DNA of 64,000 bases from Polaribacter pacificus (GCF_038024035.1 NZ_CP150664.1:1674001-1738000); one strand, 5' to 3'. Counted from the stretch's first letter, positions 52,065-60,744 are shown. Translations and numbers: made by a program. Notes: a model not told the origin generated them from the sequence alone.

Positions 52065-52760
52065 TTATTGCATTTTGTATTCGGGGTAGGTTTCTGCTAA
52101 CAATTCTGTCGCTTTTTGGGGCAAAATAATTGAACTCACATAAAAAACAATTGTTAAAAGTGTGGCCAAGGCAGCAATGAGTGCAAGCCAATAAAGTGAT
52201 AAAACACTAATATCAATTTTAAAAATGTTGATAATTTGGTAAAGATTGACAATCGTTATTATAGAAAAACCTCCTCTAGAATCTCCAATCATGTCTTTTA
52301 ATAACCAACGTTTTTCTTCTACCTGTCTTTTTTTTGCTGTTCTCTTGTATTTTATAAGTTTTATCAGATCATAAACCGCCCAACACGCTAATATAGAAGT
52401 AAGCACATAAAATGAATAAAGTTGCTGAAGCAGGATAAAATACAACATAAAAATCATACTTGTGGTAATGGCTTTAGGTAGTGTAAACCATTCTTTAACA
52501 AAGCGCCATAAAATTTTCCAATAGCGTTTGTACATGACTTTTTGTTTTTGCTCTACCACGTCCATAAATCCAAAAACACCGAATTTTTTAAACGAAAGGT
52601 CTCTGCCTTCTTCAAAAGACAATTGAGGTTGATCTATCCAAATTTGCTCAATATCATTTGCCAAATGATCTACTAGCTCTGTTTGTACATCGTAATGATA
52701 AACAAAGTGTTTACGTGTAAACTTGTATAGCTGATCAATATGTTCTTCTGTTAATGTCAT
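52065..52760 (-). CDS. HAAS-like membrane protein, copy 2
   Basis: A 231-residue protein. N-terminal ~90 residues are soluble helical with the pattern L-T-E-E-H-I-D-Q-L-Y-K-F-T-R, E-L-V-D-H-L (about 24-29) and F-G in SFKKFGVFGFMD (about 51-62), resembling the HAAS sensory domain found with PadR regulators. Four helices follow (about 97-215). It shares the layout of the upstream protein (52765-53403), gap 4 bp, so the two are probably paralogues. Such proteins are proposed to modulate PadR or ABC exporters. The assignment is from pattern only. Confidence 0.7.
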   Translation of the reverse strand: MTLTEEHIDQLYKFTRKHFVYHYDVQTELVDHLANDIEQIWIDQPQLSFEEGRDLSFKKFGVFGFMDVVEQKQKVMYKRYWKILWRFVKEWFTLPKAITTSMIFMLYFILLQQLYSFYVLTSILACWAVYDLIKLIKYKRTAKKRQVEEKRWLLKDMIGDSRGGFSIITIVNLYQIINIFKIDISVLSLYWLALIAALATLLTIVFYVSSIILPQKATELLAETYPEYKMQ

Positions 52761-52764
52761 GGTT

Positions 52765-53403
52765 TCAATCTAACAAATGTTTGTACTTTTCATAAATTAA
52801 TTTCTTCTCTTTTTTCATTACAAGTATTGCGGCTATAGAATAACCTATTGCAACAAACCAATACAGGCTAAAAAAAGTTTTATACACGATAAGTTCATCG
52901 TAATACGGTAAAGGCAGCATTAGCATTAAATAAGGCAACCACATTTCTTGACCTAAATAGTCAATTCTGTCTAACTTTTTTTTATCCTCTTTTTTGATCT
53001 TTAAAAAAAACTGACTATAAACAAAGAGCCCCAGCACACTACTAATAAACAACACAATGAGCAGCGTTTCGTTTAAAAAATGTGTCATCGTATACATGCA
53101 CAAAAAAACGATAATTGTAAGAGACAGTCTTTGGATTGACGTAAAAAAACCAATGGCTTCATCAATTGTTTTTCTTCGATAACTTTTATGAATAGCGCTT
53201 AACTTGCTTGCAATAAATTTTTTAATAAAGCCAATCTTATCAGAAAGGTATTGTGAAAGATTGCCATTACCATTTGCTTCAAAATCTAAAATTAAATGGT
53301 CTTTTAATTCAACTTTATCATCTTCAGATCCGAAACTGTATTTTTTTAGATATCGGTCCAAAAAGGCCAATTGTTTTTCTGTTATTTGATGTTTATCCTG
53401 CAT
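52765..53403 (-). CDS. HAAS-like membrane protein, copy 1
   Basis: The product has 212 residues. N-terminal soluble helical domain with ITEKQLAFLDRYLKKY (about 6-21) and ELKDHLILDFEANG (about 30-43), parallel to E-L-V-D-H-L in copy 2. Then four helices (SLTIIVFLCMYTMTHFL, about 92-108, first). A soluble loop with KIKKEDKKKLDRID links the helices. It starts 7 bp after padR, so it is the first gene controlled with it. A sensory role is inferred from the PadR-HAAS pairing known in other bacteria. Confidence 0.7.
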   Translation of the reverse strand: MQDKHQITEKQLAFLDRYLKKYSFGSEDDKVELKDHLILDFEANGNGNLSQYLSDKIGFIKKFIASKLSAIHKSYRRKTIDEAIGFFTSIQRLSLTIIVFLCMYTMTHFLNETLLIVLFISSVLGLFVYSQFFLKIKKEDKKKLDRIDYLGQEMWLPYLMLMLPLPYYDELIVYKTFFSLYWFVAIGYSIAAILVMKKEKKLIYEKYKHLLD

Positions 53404-53410
53404 AGCTCAA

Positions 53411-53749
53411 TTATTCCAAACTCATTTTAGGGTTTACCAACTGTTGCATGGTTTTTAAAAATGTTTCCATTTCTAACAGTTTGTTTGCGGTTTCTTTGGT
53501 TCCGTGTTCTGTGAGTTTATAATATTTACGCAAACGGTTTCCAACCTTAGCAACCTCAACGGTTAACATGCCATCTGCTTCTAGTTTGTGCAAGGCAGGG
53601 TACAAGGCTCCTTCTGTGATTTTTAAGCCGCCCTTTGTTAACTCTTTTACTTTCTGAGTGATCTCATATCCATACATTTTATCATTTTGATCCAATAATT
53701 TTAAAATGATTGTTTGCAATGAGCCTTTGTATAATTTTTGATTCGCCAT
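53411..53749 (-). CDS. PadR-family transcriptional regulator
   Basis: A 112-residue winged-helix PadR. MYGYEITQKVKELT (about 25-38) and LKITEGALYPALHKLEADGML (about 42-62) are the recognition-helix region. The C-terminal dimerisation helix is short, as in the small PadR-s2 class. It is the first gene of padR - HAAS - HAAS - DUF5687 - ABC ATPase. Its own promoter contains an inverted repeat (53815-53835), so autoregulation is likely. The effector is unknown. Confidence 0.92.
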   Translation of the reverse strand: MANQKLYKGSLQTIILKLLDQNDKMYGYEITQKVKELTKGGLKITEGALYPALHKLEADGMLTVEVAKVGNRLRKYYKLTEHGTKETANKLLEMETFLKTMQQLVNPKMSLE

Positions 53750-53807
53750 AGTCTTCTATTCTAATTAAGGAGCCTTTCTTCTTTTAAAATAAGCTACTTA
53801 AACCATT

Positions 53808-53815
53808 CAAATATA
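53808..53815 (-). promoter_or_regulatory. padR operon -7 element TATATTTG
   Basis: CAAATATA on the plus strand, an exact TAnnTTTG, 58 bases before the padR start. Confidence 0.55.
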
Positions 53816-53835
53816 TACATAATTTTCTTATGCAT
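53815..53835. promoter_or_regulatory. Inverted repeat, candidate PadR operator
   Basis: ATACATAA-TTTTC-TTATGCAT, arms match in 7 of 8 positions. It overlaps the edge of the -7 element and extends into the spacer toward the -33 region of the padR promoter, the usual place for a repressor. Confidence 0.45.
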
Positions 53836-53892
53836 AAAAATCTTTGGTATTTTTTTATCAAATCTCTAACAAGGGGTTCGCAATTTGTTTGT

Positions 53893-53900
53893 TATTTTTG
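53893..53900 (+). promoter_or_regulatory. -7 element TATTTTTG for PaaE-like gene
   Basis: An exact TAnnTTTG 17 bases before ATG 53918. Confidence 0.55.
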
Positions 53901-53917
53901 CACTTTAAAATTACTAC

Positions 53918-54958
53918 ATGTCAACATTTCATAAATTAACTGTACAAAAAATTATCAAAGAGACTTCTGATGCGGTTTCTATCATATTTGAAGTTCCTGA
54001 TTCTTTAAAAGAAAGTTTTACTTTTTTAGCGGGTCAATACATCACCATAAAAAAAACAATCAACGGAAAAGAGATTCGAAGAGCTTATTCTATATGTAGC
54101 TCTCCAAATAGCAAGCAGCTTAAAGTGGCTGTTAAAGCCGTTGAGAAAGGTCAGTTTTCTGTCTATGCTACCACAAAATTAAAAGAAGGAGACCAATTAG
54201 AAGTTGCAGAACCTGAGGGTAAGTTTATTCTTAAACCAGAAGCCAATAAAAACTATATTGCCTTTGCTGCTGGAAGCGGAATAACTCCGGTTCTTTCTAT
54301 GGTTAAAGTGGTTTTAGAAAACCAGCCTACTGCTAGTTTTACCTTGGTGTATGGAAACAAGTCTGCAGAGTCTACTATTTTTAAAAATGAATTAGAAGCA
54401 CTTGCAGAAGCACACCCACAGTTTAAACTTCACTATGTATTTAGCAAAGCTTTAAGTGGCGACGCAATCTTTGGAAGAATAGACAAAGGAAACACCAACT
54501 ATTTTGTAAAAAACACCTATAAAGATATTCGTTTTGATGCCGCTTTTTTATGTGGTCCAGAAGAAATGATTAACCTGGTTTCTGAAACGCTACAGGCTGC
54601 TCATATTGACAAGGAGAACATCTTCTTTGAGTTGTTTACTGCTAGTACAGAAGAAAACAATATAGCGATTCCTGATGGCAAAACAGAACTAACAGTGTTG
54701 TTGGATGATGAAACCACAACGTTTACTATGCAGATGACCGATGATATTTTGGCTGCAAGTTTGCGCAACAACCTAGACGCACCTTATTCATGTCAAGGTG
54801 GAGTTTGTAGTAGTTGTATTGCAAAAGTAACGGAAGGGAAAGCTGTAATGAGTAAAAATAGCATCTTAACAGATAGTGAATTGGAAGAGGGTTTTATACT
54901 CACTTGCCAAGCACACCCTACAACTCCAAGGGTAACTATAGACTTTGATGATGTTTAA
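53918..54958 (+). CDS. Ferredoxin-NAD(P)H reductase with C-terminal 2Fe-2S domain (PaaE-like)
   Basis: The product has 346 residues. FAD-binding domain (about 1-105) with RAYSICSSPN (about 54-63), NAD(P) domain (about 110-235) with GSGITPVLSM, and a plant-type 2Fe-2S domain at the C-terminus (about 255-346) with the cluster Cys in SCQGGVCSSC (about 289-298) and a last Cys at TCQAHP. The order is that of PaaE/HmpX-like reductases, which feed electrons to oxygenases. No paa genes are near, so the partner is open. Its promoter is close to the divergent padR promoter. Confidence 0.92.
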   Translation: MSTFHKLTVQKIIKETSDAVSIIFEVPDSLKESFTFLAGQYITIKKTINGKEIRRAYSICSSPNSKQLKVAVKAVEKGQFSVYATTKLKEGDQLEVAEPEGKFILKPEANKNYIAFAAGSGITPVLSMVKVVLENQPTASFTLVYGNKSAESTIFKNELEALAEAHPQFKLHYVFSKALSGDAIFGRIDKGNTNYFVKNTYKDIRFDAAFLCGPEEMINLVSETLQAAHIDKENIFFELFTASTEENNIAIPDGKTELTVLLDDETTTFTMQMTDDILAASLRNNLDAPYSCQGGVCSSCIAKVTEGKAVMSKNSILTDSELEEGFILTCQAHPTTPRVTIDFDDV

Positions 54959-54980
54959 TCAGAAATCGTATCTTTAAAAA

Positions 54981-55664
54981 ATGGATTTCTACGACATTAA
55001 AAACGCAATTCTCTTTGGCTTCTTTCTCTCTTTTATGATTGGGCCGGTTTTTTTTATGCTGATACAAACGAGTATCTTAAAAGGAGCACGAGCTGCTATT
55101 GCATTTAATGTGGGTGTTATTTTAGGAGACATCGCGTTTATAGTTATTGCATATTATGGAAGCAGGCATCTCTTAGAAGAAATTAAAGACGATCCTCGAT
55201 TGTTTTTTATTGGCGGTCTTATCTTAGTTATCTACGGTCTAATTACTTTTTTTGACAAGGCAAGTAAAAAAGAATTAGAAGAAAGTAGTAGTGCTATTAA
55301 AATACCTTTAAGCAACAACTATTTAAAACTAGCTTTAAAAGGTTTTTTCTTAAACTTTATCAACATTGGTGTCTTGGCTTTTTGGCTAGGACTGATTGTT
55401 GTCATTGGCCCTGCTTTAGACATGAACCCTAGACATATCTTTTGGTATTTTACGCTTATTGTAGCAAGTTATTTTGTTACCGATTTAGGTAAGATTGTTC
55501 TGGCCAAGCAATTAAAAAACAAACTAACTCCTAAAGTAATCTACAAGATTAAAAGAACCATGGGGATTATGCTTATCATATTTGGTATTGGTCTCATGTT
55601 AAAAGGCTTTATTCCAAAAGATAAATTAAATATTGATACACTTATTGAAAAAGTAGACGAATAA
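54981..55664 (+). CDS. LysE-family amino-acid exporter-like protein
   Basis: A 227-residue membrane protein with about six helices. N-terminal GFFLSFMIGPVFFMLIQTSI (about 13-32) and NVGVILGDIAF (about 43-53; G-x-x-x-G-D of LysE) are the signature. The family exports amino acids or related small molecules. The start is 22 bases after the PaaE-like stop. A near match to the -7 element, TATCTTTA, ends 4 bases before the ATG. Bidirectional terminator downstream. Confidence 0.88.
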   Translation: MDFYDIKNAILFGFFLSFMIGPVFFMLIQTSILKGARAAIAFNVGVILGDIAFIVIAYYGSRHLLEEIKDDPRLFFIGGLILVIYGLITFFDKASKKELEESSSAIKIPLSNNYLKLALKGFFLNFINIGVLAFWLGLIVVIGPALDMNPRHIFWYFTLIVASYFVTDLGKIVLAKQLKNKLTPKVIYKIKRTMGIMLIIFGIGLMLKGFIPKDKLNIDTLIEKVDE

Positions 55665-55693
55665 AAAAAAGCCGCAGTTTGCGGCTTTTTTTT
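55663..55693. terminator. Bidirectional terminator after LysE-like gene
   Basis: A8-GCCGCA / TGCGGC-T8 with loop GTT, a 14-bp perfect stem between convergent genes. Confidence 0.9.
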
Positions 55694-55712
55694 ATTCGTT
55701 AAAGATTGCTCT

Positions 55713-56096
55713 TTACTCTTTTTTACCATTTGCAGTAAAAATTTCTCCCATTCCAGAAACGGCTCCTTCAAAATCTTTCCCTTTAAAGGTTCCTGTTAAA
55801 CTGAAATCCAATCCTTGAGCTGCAAAGCCTGCCGAAAGTTTGTTGTTCCCTATTTTAAAGTTCTCTAAAGGAAGGTCTCCAAAAGTGGTGCTTAAAACAC
55901 CTGTATAACTATTAGATTCGTCTTTAGAAATAATCATCTTTGCAGGAAGGTCACCCTGAGGAGTCCCTTTAATAACCATTGCCCAGTTCCCTACTAAAGG
56001 GTCTGCCTTTTTAACTGCAACGACTTTTTTTGAACTACTGCAACCAGTGGCAACAAAGAGCATAATCATCAATGAAATTTGTATCGCTTTTTTCAT
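55713..56096 (-). CDS. Small lipoprotein, unknown family
   Basis: A 127-residue lipoprotein (MKKAIQISLMIMLFVATGC, Cys19; a typical lipobox VATGC). The mature part is beta-rich, lipocalin-like: DPLVGNWAMVIKGTPQGDLP (about 32-51), ISKDESNSYTGVLSTTFGDL, then TGTFKGKDFEGAVSGMG. The pattern 'GxW...T.Q..G.L...' recalls small beta-barrel lipoproteins that measure a fold change. Twelve base pairs after the M1 peptidase. Function unknown. Confidence 0.75.
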   Translation of the reverse strand: MKKAIQISLMIMLFVATGCSSSKKVVAVKKADPLVGNWAMVIKGTPQGDLPAKMIISKDESNSYTGVLSTTFGDLPLENFKIGNNKLSAGFAAQGLDFSLTGTFKGKDFEGAVSGMGEIFTANGKKE

Positions 56097-56108
56097 ATTT
56101 ATAAGAAA

Positions 56109-57941
56109 TTAGTTAGTTTCAAAAACATTGTTTGATCTGTCTACATCTGCCATCATTTTAGAGGTGTCAATTTCTACCTTTTTTACAGCTTTAGAAGCAG
56201 CAAATGTATAGCTAGGGAAAGCCCATGGCCAGTCTGCAATTACTTTCGCTGAAGTTGGCTTGTTTCCTCTCATCATTCTTAAAGGAATGTTGAAATCTTC
56301 TGTAGAACCATCTACATAAGTTACAGTTACATCAACAGGCATTGGCATTTTTCCAACTCTATTTAAAGTTACTTTTGATCCTTCTACTTTTTCTACTCCG
56401 TAGTCAATTGTATGTGTGGTTTGAGCCCACTCGTTTAAATACCAATCCAACTCTAATCCAGATACTTTCTCAGCAGTTCTTTTGATATCGTTTGGTGTTG
56501 GGTGTTTAAAGCTAAAGTCTCTGTAGTATTTTTTAATTGTCTCTCTAACGTTCTCTTCACCAATTATATAGTTTAATTGAGATAAAAACATAGCTCCTTT
56601 GGTATAACTAGCAACACTGTATGCTGAATTAAGGTTATATCTATCAGCATGCGTAGTTAATGGCTCTTCTAATTTGCTTTTTACCAAATAAAAATAACCT
56701 CCATATCCACCTGCTGTTGGTCTACCATCTCCTTTTCTTAAAATTTTGTTTGATGCCAAAGCAGAAATATAGCTTGTAAAGCCTTCATCCATCCAAGGGT
56801 GTTTGCTTTCGTTACTTGCTAAGATTTGTTGAAACCAAGTATGAGCCATTTCGTGAAAAACTGTCCCAATTGGGCTTCTTCTATCACCTCCTGCAACAAA
56901 AGTACACATTGCGTATTCCATTCCTCCGTCTCCTGCTTGAATTACTGAATATTGTTTCCAAGGGTATGGACCAACATTTTCGCTAAAAAACTTCATCGCT
57001 TCTGCAGTTAAAGGCTGAATTGATTTCCAGTTTTTCTTATATTTTTCATCGTCTTTATAAAAGAAGTGTAGGTCTGGACCATTTTCCATTTTATAAATAT
57101 CATGCACATAATTTGGATCTGCTGCCCAAGTAAAATCATGAACGCGATCTGCTTTAAAGTGCCATGCTAATTTTTTTCCTCTTTGAATATTTAATGGTTT
57201 TGATTTGTCTTCATAACCATGTCCAATTTCTTGTGGGTTTTGAAGATTTCCTGTTCCTCCTACAGTATATTCTTTATCAATATGAAGTGTTACATCAAAA
57301 TCACCCCAAACACCTTGAAACTCTCTTGCTATATAAGGGTGTGCTTGCCATCCTTCAAAGTCATACTCAGCCATTTTAGGGTACCATTGTGCCATAGACA
57401 TTGCAACTCCGTCTCCACTGTTTCTTCCAGCTCTACGAATATGAACAGGTAATTGACCGTCAAAAACCATATCAAAAGTTACTTTACTGTTTGGTTGAAT
57501 TGGTTGATTTAAAGTTACCTCTAAAACGGTTCCTGCTACTTCATATTGAACAGCTTTTCCATTTTGTTTTAATGAGCTTACTTTTAAATATCCTATTTCA
57601 TTAGGCTTCAATTTAGAAATTCTACTTTCTATAACTGGGTTTTCTCTTGTACCGCTTCTGTTTACCATTCTTCCATCTGGATCAGCAATACTCGTTAAAC
57701 GTGCATTCATCTCACTATCTGGTTGAAAAGCATTATAATACAAATGGTAATAAACCTTGTTTAAAGCATCTGGTGAATTGTTGGTGTATATCAACCTTTG
57801 GGTACCTTTATATTGATAAGTTTCTACATCAACATCAACATTCATAGTGTAATCTACCTGTTGTTGCCAATAGCCTTTTGATCCTTGTGCTTGTGTAAGC
57901 ATTGCAATCATTGCAAATGCAATAAATAATTTTTGTTTCAT
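56109..57941 (-). CDS. Secreted M1-family zinc metallopeptidase
   Basis: The product has 610 residues from ATG 57941 (MKQKLFIAFAMIAMLTQAQG, signal peptide); a longer frame starts at TTG and is rejected. Zinc motif HEMAHTWFQQ (His about 363, 367) with the third ligand Glu in MDEGFTSY (about 386). The usual G-x-M-E-N is G-G-M-E-Y here. Aminopeptidase activity on periplasmic or surface peptides is likely. It lies 12 bp upstream of the small lipoprotein, probably one transcript. Related Bacteroidota M1 proteins share GGMEY. Confidence 0.92.
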   Translation of the reverse strand: MKQKLFIAFAMIAMLTQAQGSKGYWQQQVDYTMNVDVDVETYQYKGTQRLIYTNNSPDALNKVYYHLYYNAFQPDSEMNARLTSIADPDGRMVNRSGTRENPVIESRISKLKPNEIGYLKVSSLKQNGKAVQYEVAGTVLEVTLNQPIQPNSKVTFDMVFDGQLPVHIRRAGRNSGDGVAMSMAQWYPKMAEYDFEGWQAHPYIAREFQGVWGDFDVTLHIDKEYTVGGTGNLQNPQEIGHGYEDKSKPLNIQRGKKLAWHFKADRVHDFTWAADPNYVHDIYKMENGPDLHFFYKDDEKYKKNWKSIQPLTAEAMKFFSENVGPYPWKQYSVIQAGDGGMEYAMCTFVAGGDRRSPIGTVFHEMAHTWFQQILASNESKHPWMDEGFTSYISALASNKILRKGDGRPTAGGYGGYFYLVKSKLEEPLTTHADRYNLNSAYSVASYTKGAMFLSQLNYIIGEENVRETIKKYYRDFSFKHPTPNDIKRTAEKVSGLELDWYLNEWAQTTHTIDYGVEKVEGSKVTLNRVGKMPMPVDVTVTYVDGSTEDFNIPLRMMRGNKPTSAKVIADWPWAFPSYTFAASKAVKKVEIDTSKMMADVDRSNNVFETN

Positions 57942-57973
57942 TCTAATTGTGTTTTTAATTATAGTCTTCAACT

Positions 57974-58006
57974 AAAAAGAGCTTTGGTAAATTTAATGCT
58001 CTTTTT
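57974..58006 (-). terminator. Weak terminator of the S8 peptidase gene
   Basis: AAAAAGAGC / GCTCTTTTT with a 15-base loop. The T-tail on the minus strand is T5 only. Confidence 0.45.
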
Positions 58007-58029
58007 TTTTATATACTAATTTTTTCAAA

Positions 58030-59673
58030 TTACTTGCCATTCACCATTCTATCGGCCATTTTTAATGCGTTATATGCATTGACCACTCTACCAGTAACAG
58101 ACAATTCAGAAAAAGGAACTTTTACTCCATTTGGATTTTGTTGAGATACAGACCCAGGTCTAATCACTTCTAAATCTATCTTTGTTCCAGAATTCATGAT
58201 AATATGTTTTACTTGACTTGCTGTTAATTTTGGATAATATGAACGAATTAACGCAGCAACACCAGCGGTTGATGGAGCTGCCATAGAAGTACCATCAAAA
58301 AATTGATATTCATTTTCTGGTGTAGTAGAATAAATTTGAACCCCTGGAGCAAAAATATCCACATTCTTTTTTCCGTAGTTAGAAAAACTAGCGGCTAGAT
58401 TTTCATCATAGGTAGCGCCCATCGCTCCAATTGTAATTACATTGTCAGAAATTTCTGTTTGTAAATCTTTAGAATCGTTTGGAAAGGTCTTTACCACATC
58501 AATGTCATCGCCATCATTTCCTGCAGCATTGACAATTAAAACATCTTTTTCTGCGGCATACTTAATGGCATCCCATACCCATTCTTTTTTTGGAGAATAC
58601 CCTTTTCCAAAACTCATGTTGATTACTTTAGCGCCGTTGTCTACAGCATATCGAATAGCCAAAGCAACATCTTTGTCATATTCATCACCATCAGGGACTG
58701 TTCTTACAGCCATAATTTTTGCCATGTTGGCAACACCATTTATCCCTTTTCCGTTATTTCTTGTTGCTGCAATAATCCCAGAAACATGTGTTCCGTGTGC
58801 CTCATCTTTAATGCTTGGTCCAGTTTTATTATTTCCATATACGAGAACATCCATGGTGTTAGGGTCATCCCCTAAAACACTTCTATAGTTGGTTTTTAAA
58901 TTAGATCCACTTAACAAAGCATCATTGTCTTCAACCAATTTTGACAACTCTTTAATGGCTTGACCAAGAGTGTTTAAACCAAAACCATACATTTGCTTAG
59001 CAATAGCAATACTTTGAGACAAAGCTGGGTCTTGTGTTTTAATTGCAAGAACCTCATCTTTTGTATAGGTTTTCTTTTTTAAGTGCGCAGCAATAGTGTT
59101 GTCTGCATAGGTTACTCCCTGTAACATTTGCTTTAGTCTTGCATTGGTCGTATTCGCAGTTCCTACTTTGTTATCGTGAGCTGCTTTAATTGCTTTATAG
59201 GTTGCTTCATCAACCAAACTAGGGTCTTTTAAAATTCTCTCTGACTCTGCATTTTCTTTGTAAATAGCACCTAAAAAATTCCAGCCATTTACATCATCAA
59301 CAAAACCGTTTTTATCATCATCAAGGCCGTTTCCTGCAACCTCTTTTGGATTAACCCAAGCTACATCAACCAAATCTTCATGTAGTAAATCAGTTCCTGA
59401 GTCAACAACTCCTACAACAACGGTTTGTCCCTTTTTTCCTTTTAAAAAATCATAGGCTTTATTAACACTCATACCAGGAATGGTATCTGTAGCCAAATCT
59501 AAATGTCCCCAGGTTTGCGCTTGCTCTTTGGTTAGTGCACTTTTTTTAGCTACAATAGCAATACTGTTGTTTTCAGCCAAAGGCACAGGCAATGTTGCAG
59601 TTGATTTACAGCTTGCAAATCCAACAAAGGCAACTGCCAAAAAATAGAGGGGTTTGTATACTCTCATGTTCAT
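58030..59673 (-). CDS. S8 subtilisin-like lipoprotein peptidase with large insertion
   Basis: A 547-residue serine peptidase lipoprotein (GFASC lipobox, Cys22). Catalytic triad: D91 (VVDSGTD), H293 (EAHGTHVSG) and S463 (DGTSMAAP), with oxyanion Asn in VNAAGNDG (about 386). The gap from D91 to H293 is ~200 residues, several times the usual 30-60, and is filled by a helical insertion (about 130-270). The two possible starts (59673, 59667) give the same signal. Likely faces the periplasm or surface. Single gene. Confidence 0.92.
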   Translation of the reverse strand: MNMRVYKPLYFLAVAFVGFASCKSTATLPVPLAENNSIAIVAKKSALTKEQAQTWGHLDLATDTIPGMSVNKAYDFLKGKKGQTVVVGVVDSGTDLLHEDLVDVAWVNPKEVAGNGLDDDKNGFVDDVNGWNFLGAIYKENAESERILKDPSLVDEATYKAIKAAHDNKVGTANTTNARLKQMLQGVTYADNTIAAHLKKKTYTKDEVLAIKTQDPALSQSIAIAKQMYGFGLNTLGQAIKELSKLVEDNDALLSGSNLKTNYRSVLGDDPNTMDVLVYGNNKTGPSIKDEAHGTHVSGIIAATRNNGKGINGVANMAKIMAVRTVPDGDEYDKDVALAIRYAVDNGAKVINMSFGKGYSPKKEWVWDAIKYAAEKDVLIVNAAGNDGDDIDVVKTFPNDSKDLQTEISDNVITIGAMGATYDENLAASFSNYGKKNVDIFAPGVQIYSTTPENEYQFFDGTSMAAPSTAGVAALIRSYYPKLTASQVKHIIMNSGTKIDLEVIRPGSVSQQNPNGVKVPFSELSVTGRVVNAYNALKMADRMVNGK

Positions 59674-59702
59674 TTATTTATCGTTTAATTATTTTTTTAG
59701 TA

Positions 59703-60545
59703 TTAAAACAGGTCTGAAAATTGGAAAGTATCCTGTAAACGGACTCCCTTTTCTGTATGTGTTACGGTACACAATGTGTTATAAGCGTCATGCTCTAAAA
59801 ATAGCAGGTAGTTGTTGTCTGCGGCTTCATTTAAAAACAATTCTTTTTCTTGAAGCGTAAGCAATGGCCTGGTATCATAGCCCATTACATAAGGCAGTGG
59901 TATATGGCCCACTGTAGGCAATAAATCAGCCATAAACACAAGGGTTTGATCACCGATACGCAGTTTGGGCAACATCTGCTTTTCTGTATGACCATCCATA
60001 AACAGTACTTCAAAACCAAGTTGATCAAAACCGTTTCCACGGACAAAGTTTAATTGACCGCTTTCTTCTATCGGATTGATGTTTTCTTTTAAAAATGAAG
60101 CTTTTTCTCTTGGATTTGGGTTGGTAGCCCACTGCCAATGGTTTTCGTTAGACCAAAATTTAGCGTTCTTAAACGCAGGTTCATAATGAGTTCTATTTGC
60201 ATTCCATTGAATGGCACCACCACAATGATCAAAGTGTAAATGGGTTAAAAAAACATCCGTAATATCATCTCTGTGAAATCCGTGTTCTTTTAAAGATGCG
60301 TCTAGAGAAAAATCTCCGAACAAATCATAATAGCCAAAAAATTTGTCTGATTGTTTTGAGCCAAGCCCCGTATCAACAAGGATTAATCGCTCTTGATCTT
60401 CTATAAGCAAGCAACGCATACTCATAGAGATTAGGTTGTTAGCATCTGCAGGATTGGTTCTTTGCCAAAGACTTTTAGGTACCACGCCAAACATGGCTCC
60501 TCCGTCTAACTTAAAATTTCCGGTTTCAATAGGATAGATCTTCAT
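59703..60545 (-). CDS. MBL-fold metallo-hydrolase
   Basis: A 280-residue metallo-beta-lactamase-fold enzyme from ATG 60545 (MKIYPIETGNFKLDGGAMFG); the longer frame overlapping the tRNA gene is rejected. Zinc motif LTHLHFDHCGG (about 103-113), with Asp VDTGLG and a further His in FMDGHTEKQ (about 185-193). The class includes lactonases and glyoxalase-like hydrolases; similar proteins often act as N-acyl-homoserine lactonases or quinolone-related hydrolases, but that cannot be concluded. It has a -7 like element CATCTTTG (one mismatch) close to the start. Confidence 0.85.
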   Translation of the reverse strand: MKIYPIETGNFKLDGGAMFGVVPKSLWQRTNPADANNLISMSMRCLLIEDQERLILVDTGLGSKQSDKFFGYYDLFGDFSLDASLKEHGFHRDDITDVFLTHLHFDHCGGAIQWNANRTHYEPAFKNAKFWSNENHWQWATNPNPREKASFLKENINPIEESGQLNFVRGNGFDQLGFEVLFMDGHTEKQMLPKLRIGDQTLVFMADLLPTVGHIPLPYVMGYDTRPLLTLQEKELFLNEAADNNYLLFLEHDAYNTLCTVTHTEKGVRLQDTFQFSDLF

Positions 60546-60591
60546 AAAACAAAGATGCAGAAAATTCCTTAAATAGTACGTTAACAAAAAC

Positions 60592-60621
60592 AAAAAAACG
60601 CTCCAGTATTTGGAGCGTTTT
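60592..60621 (-). terminator. Terminator of tRNA-Cys
   Basis: A perfect 11-bp stem AAAACGCTCCA / TGGAGCGTTTT with loop GTATT. T-tail on the minus strand, 5 bases after the tRNA end. Confidence 0.85.
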
Positions 60622-60625
60622 GTAG

Positions 60626-60696
60626 AGGTGTCGAGCGGATTCGAACCGCTGTAGATGGTGTTGCAGACCACTGCCTAGCCACTCGGCCACGACACC
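60626..60696 (-). tRNA. tRNA-Cys (GCA)
   Basis: 71 bases read on the minus strand: acceptor GGTGTCG / CGACACC; D arm GCC-GAGTGGCTA-GGC; anticodon arm GTGGT-CTGCAAC-ACCAT with anticodon GCA; T arm AGCGG-TTCGAAT-CCGCT. The discriminator is T73, an identity element of tRNA-Cys. CCA is not encoded. It has its own promoter and terminator. Confidence 0.97.
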
Positions 60697-60707
60697 CTTA
60701 AGGTTTG

Positions 60708-60737
60708 CAAATTTACGCATTTTTACTTGTTGGGCAA
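60708..60737 (-). promoter_or_regulatory. tRNA-Cys promoter (TTG - 19 bp - TAAATTTG)
   Basis: -7 element at 60708-60715 and -33 TTG at 60735-60737, spacer 19 bp. Best consensus promoter in the window; 11 bases lie between the -7 element and the tRNA. Confidence 0.75.
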
Positions 60738-60744
60738 GAATTTT

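Noticed and set aside
58442..58888. 148-codon frame opposite the S8 peptidase
   Set aside because: Mirror of a conserved domain; no independent motif.
60546..60671. 42-residue N-terminal extension of the MBL-fold protein
   Set aside because: It would overlap the tRNA-Cys gene and its terminator; ATG 60545 gives the conserved start.
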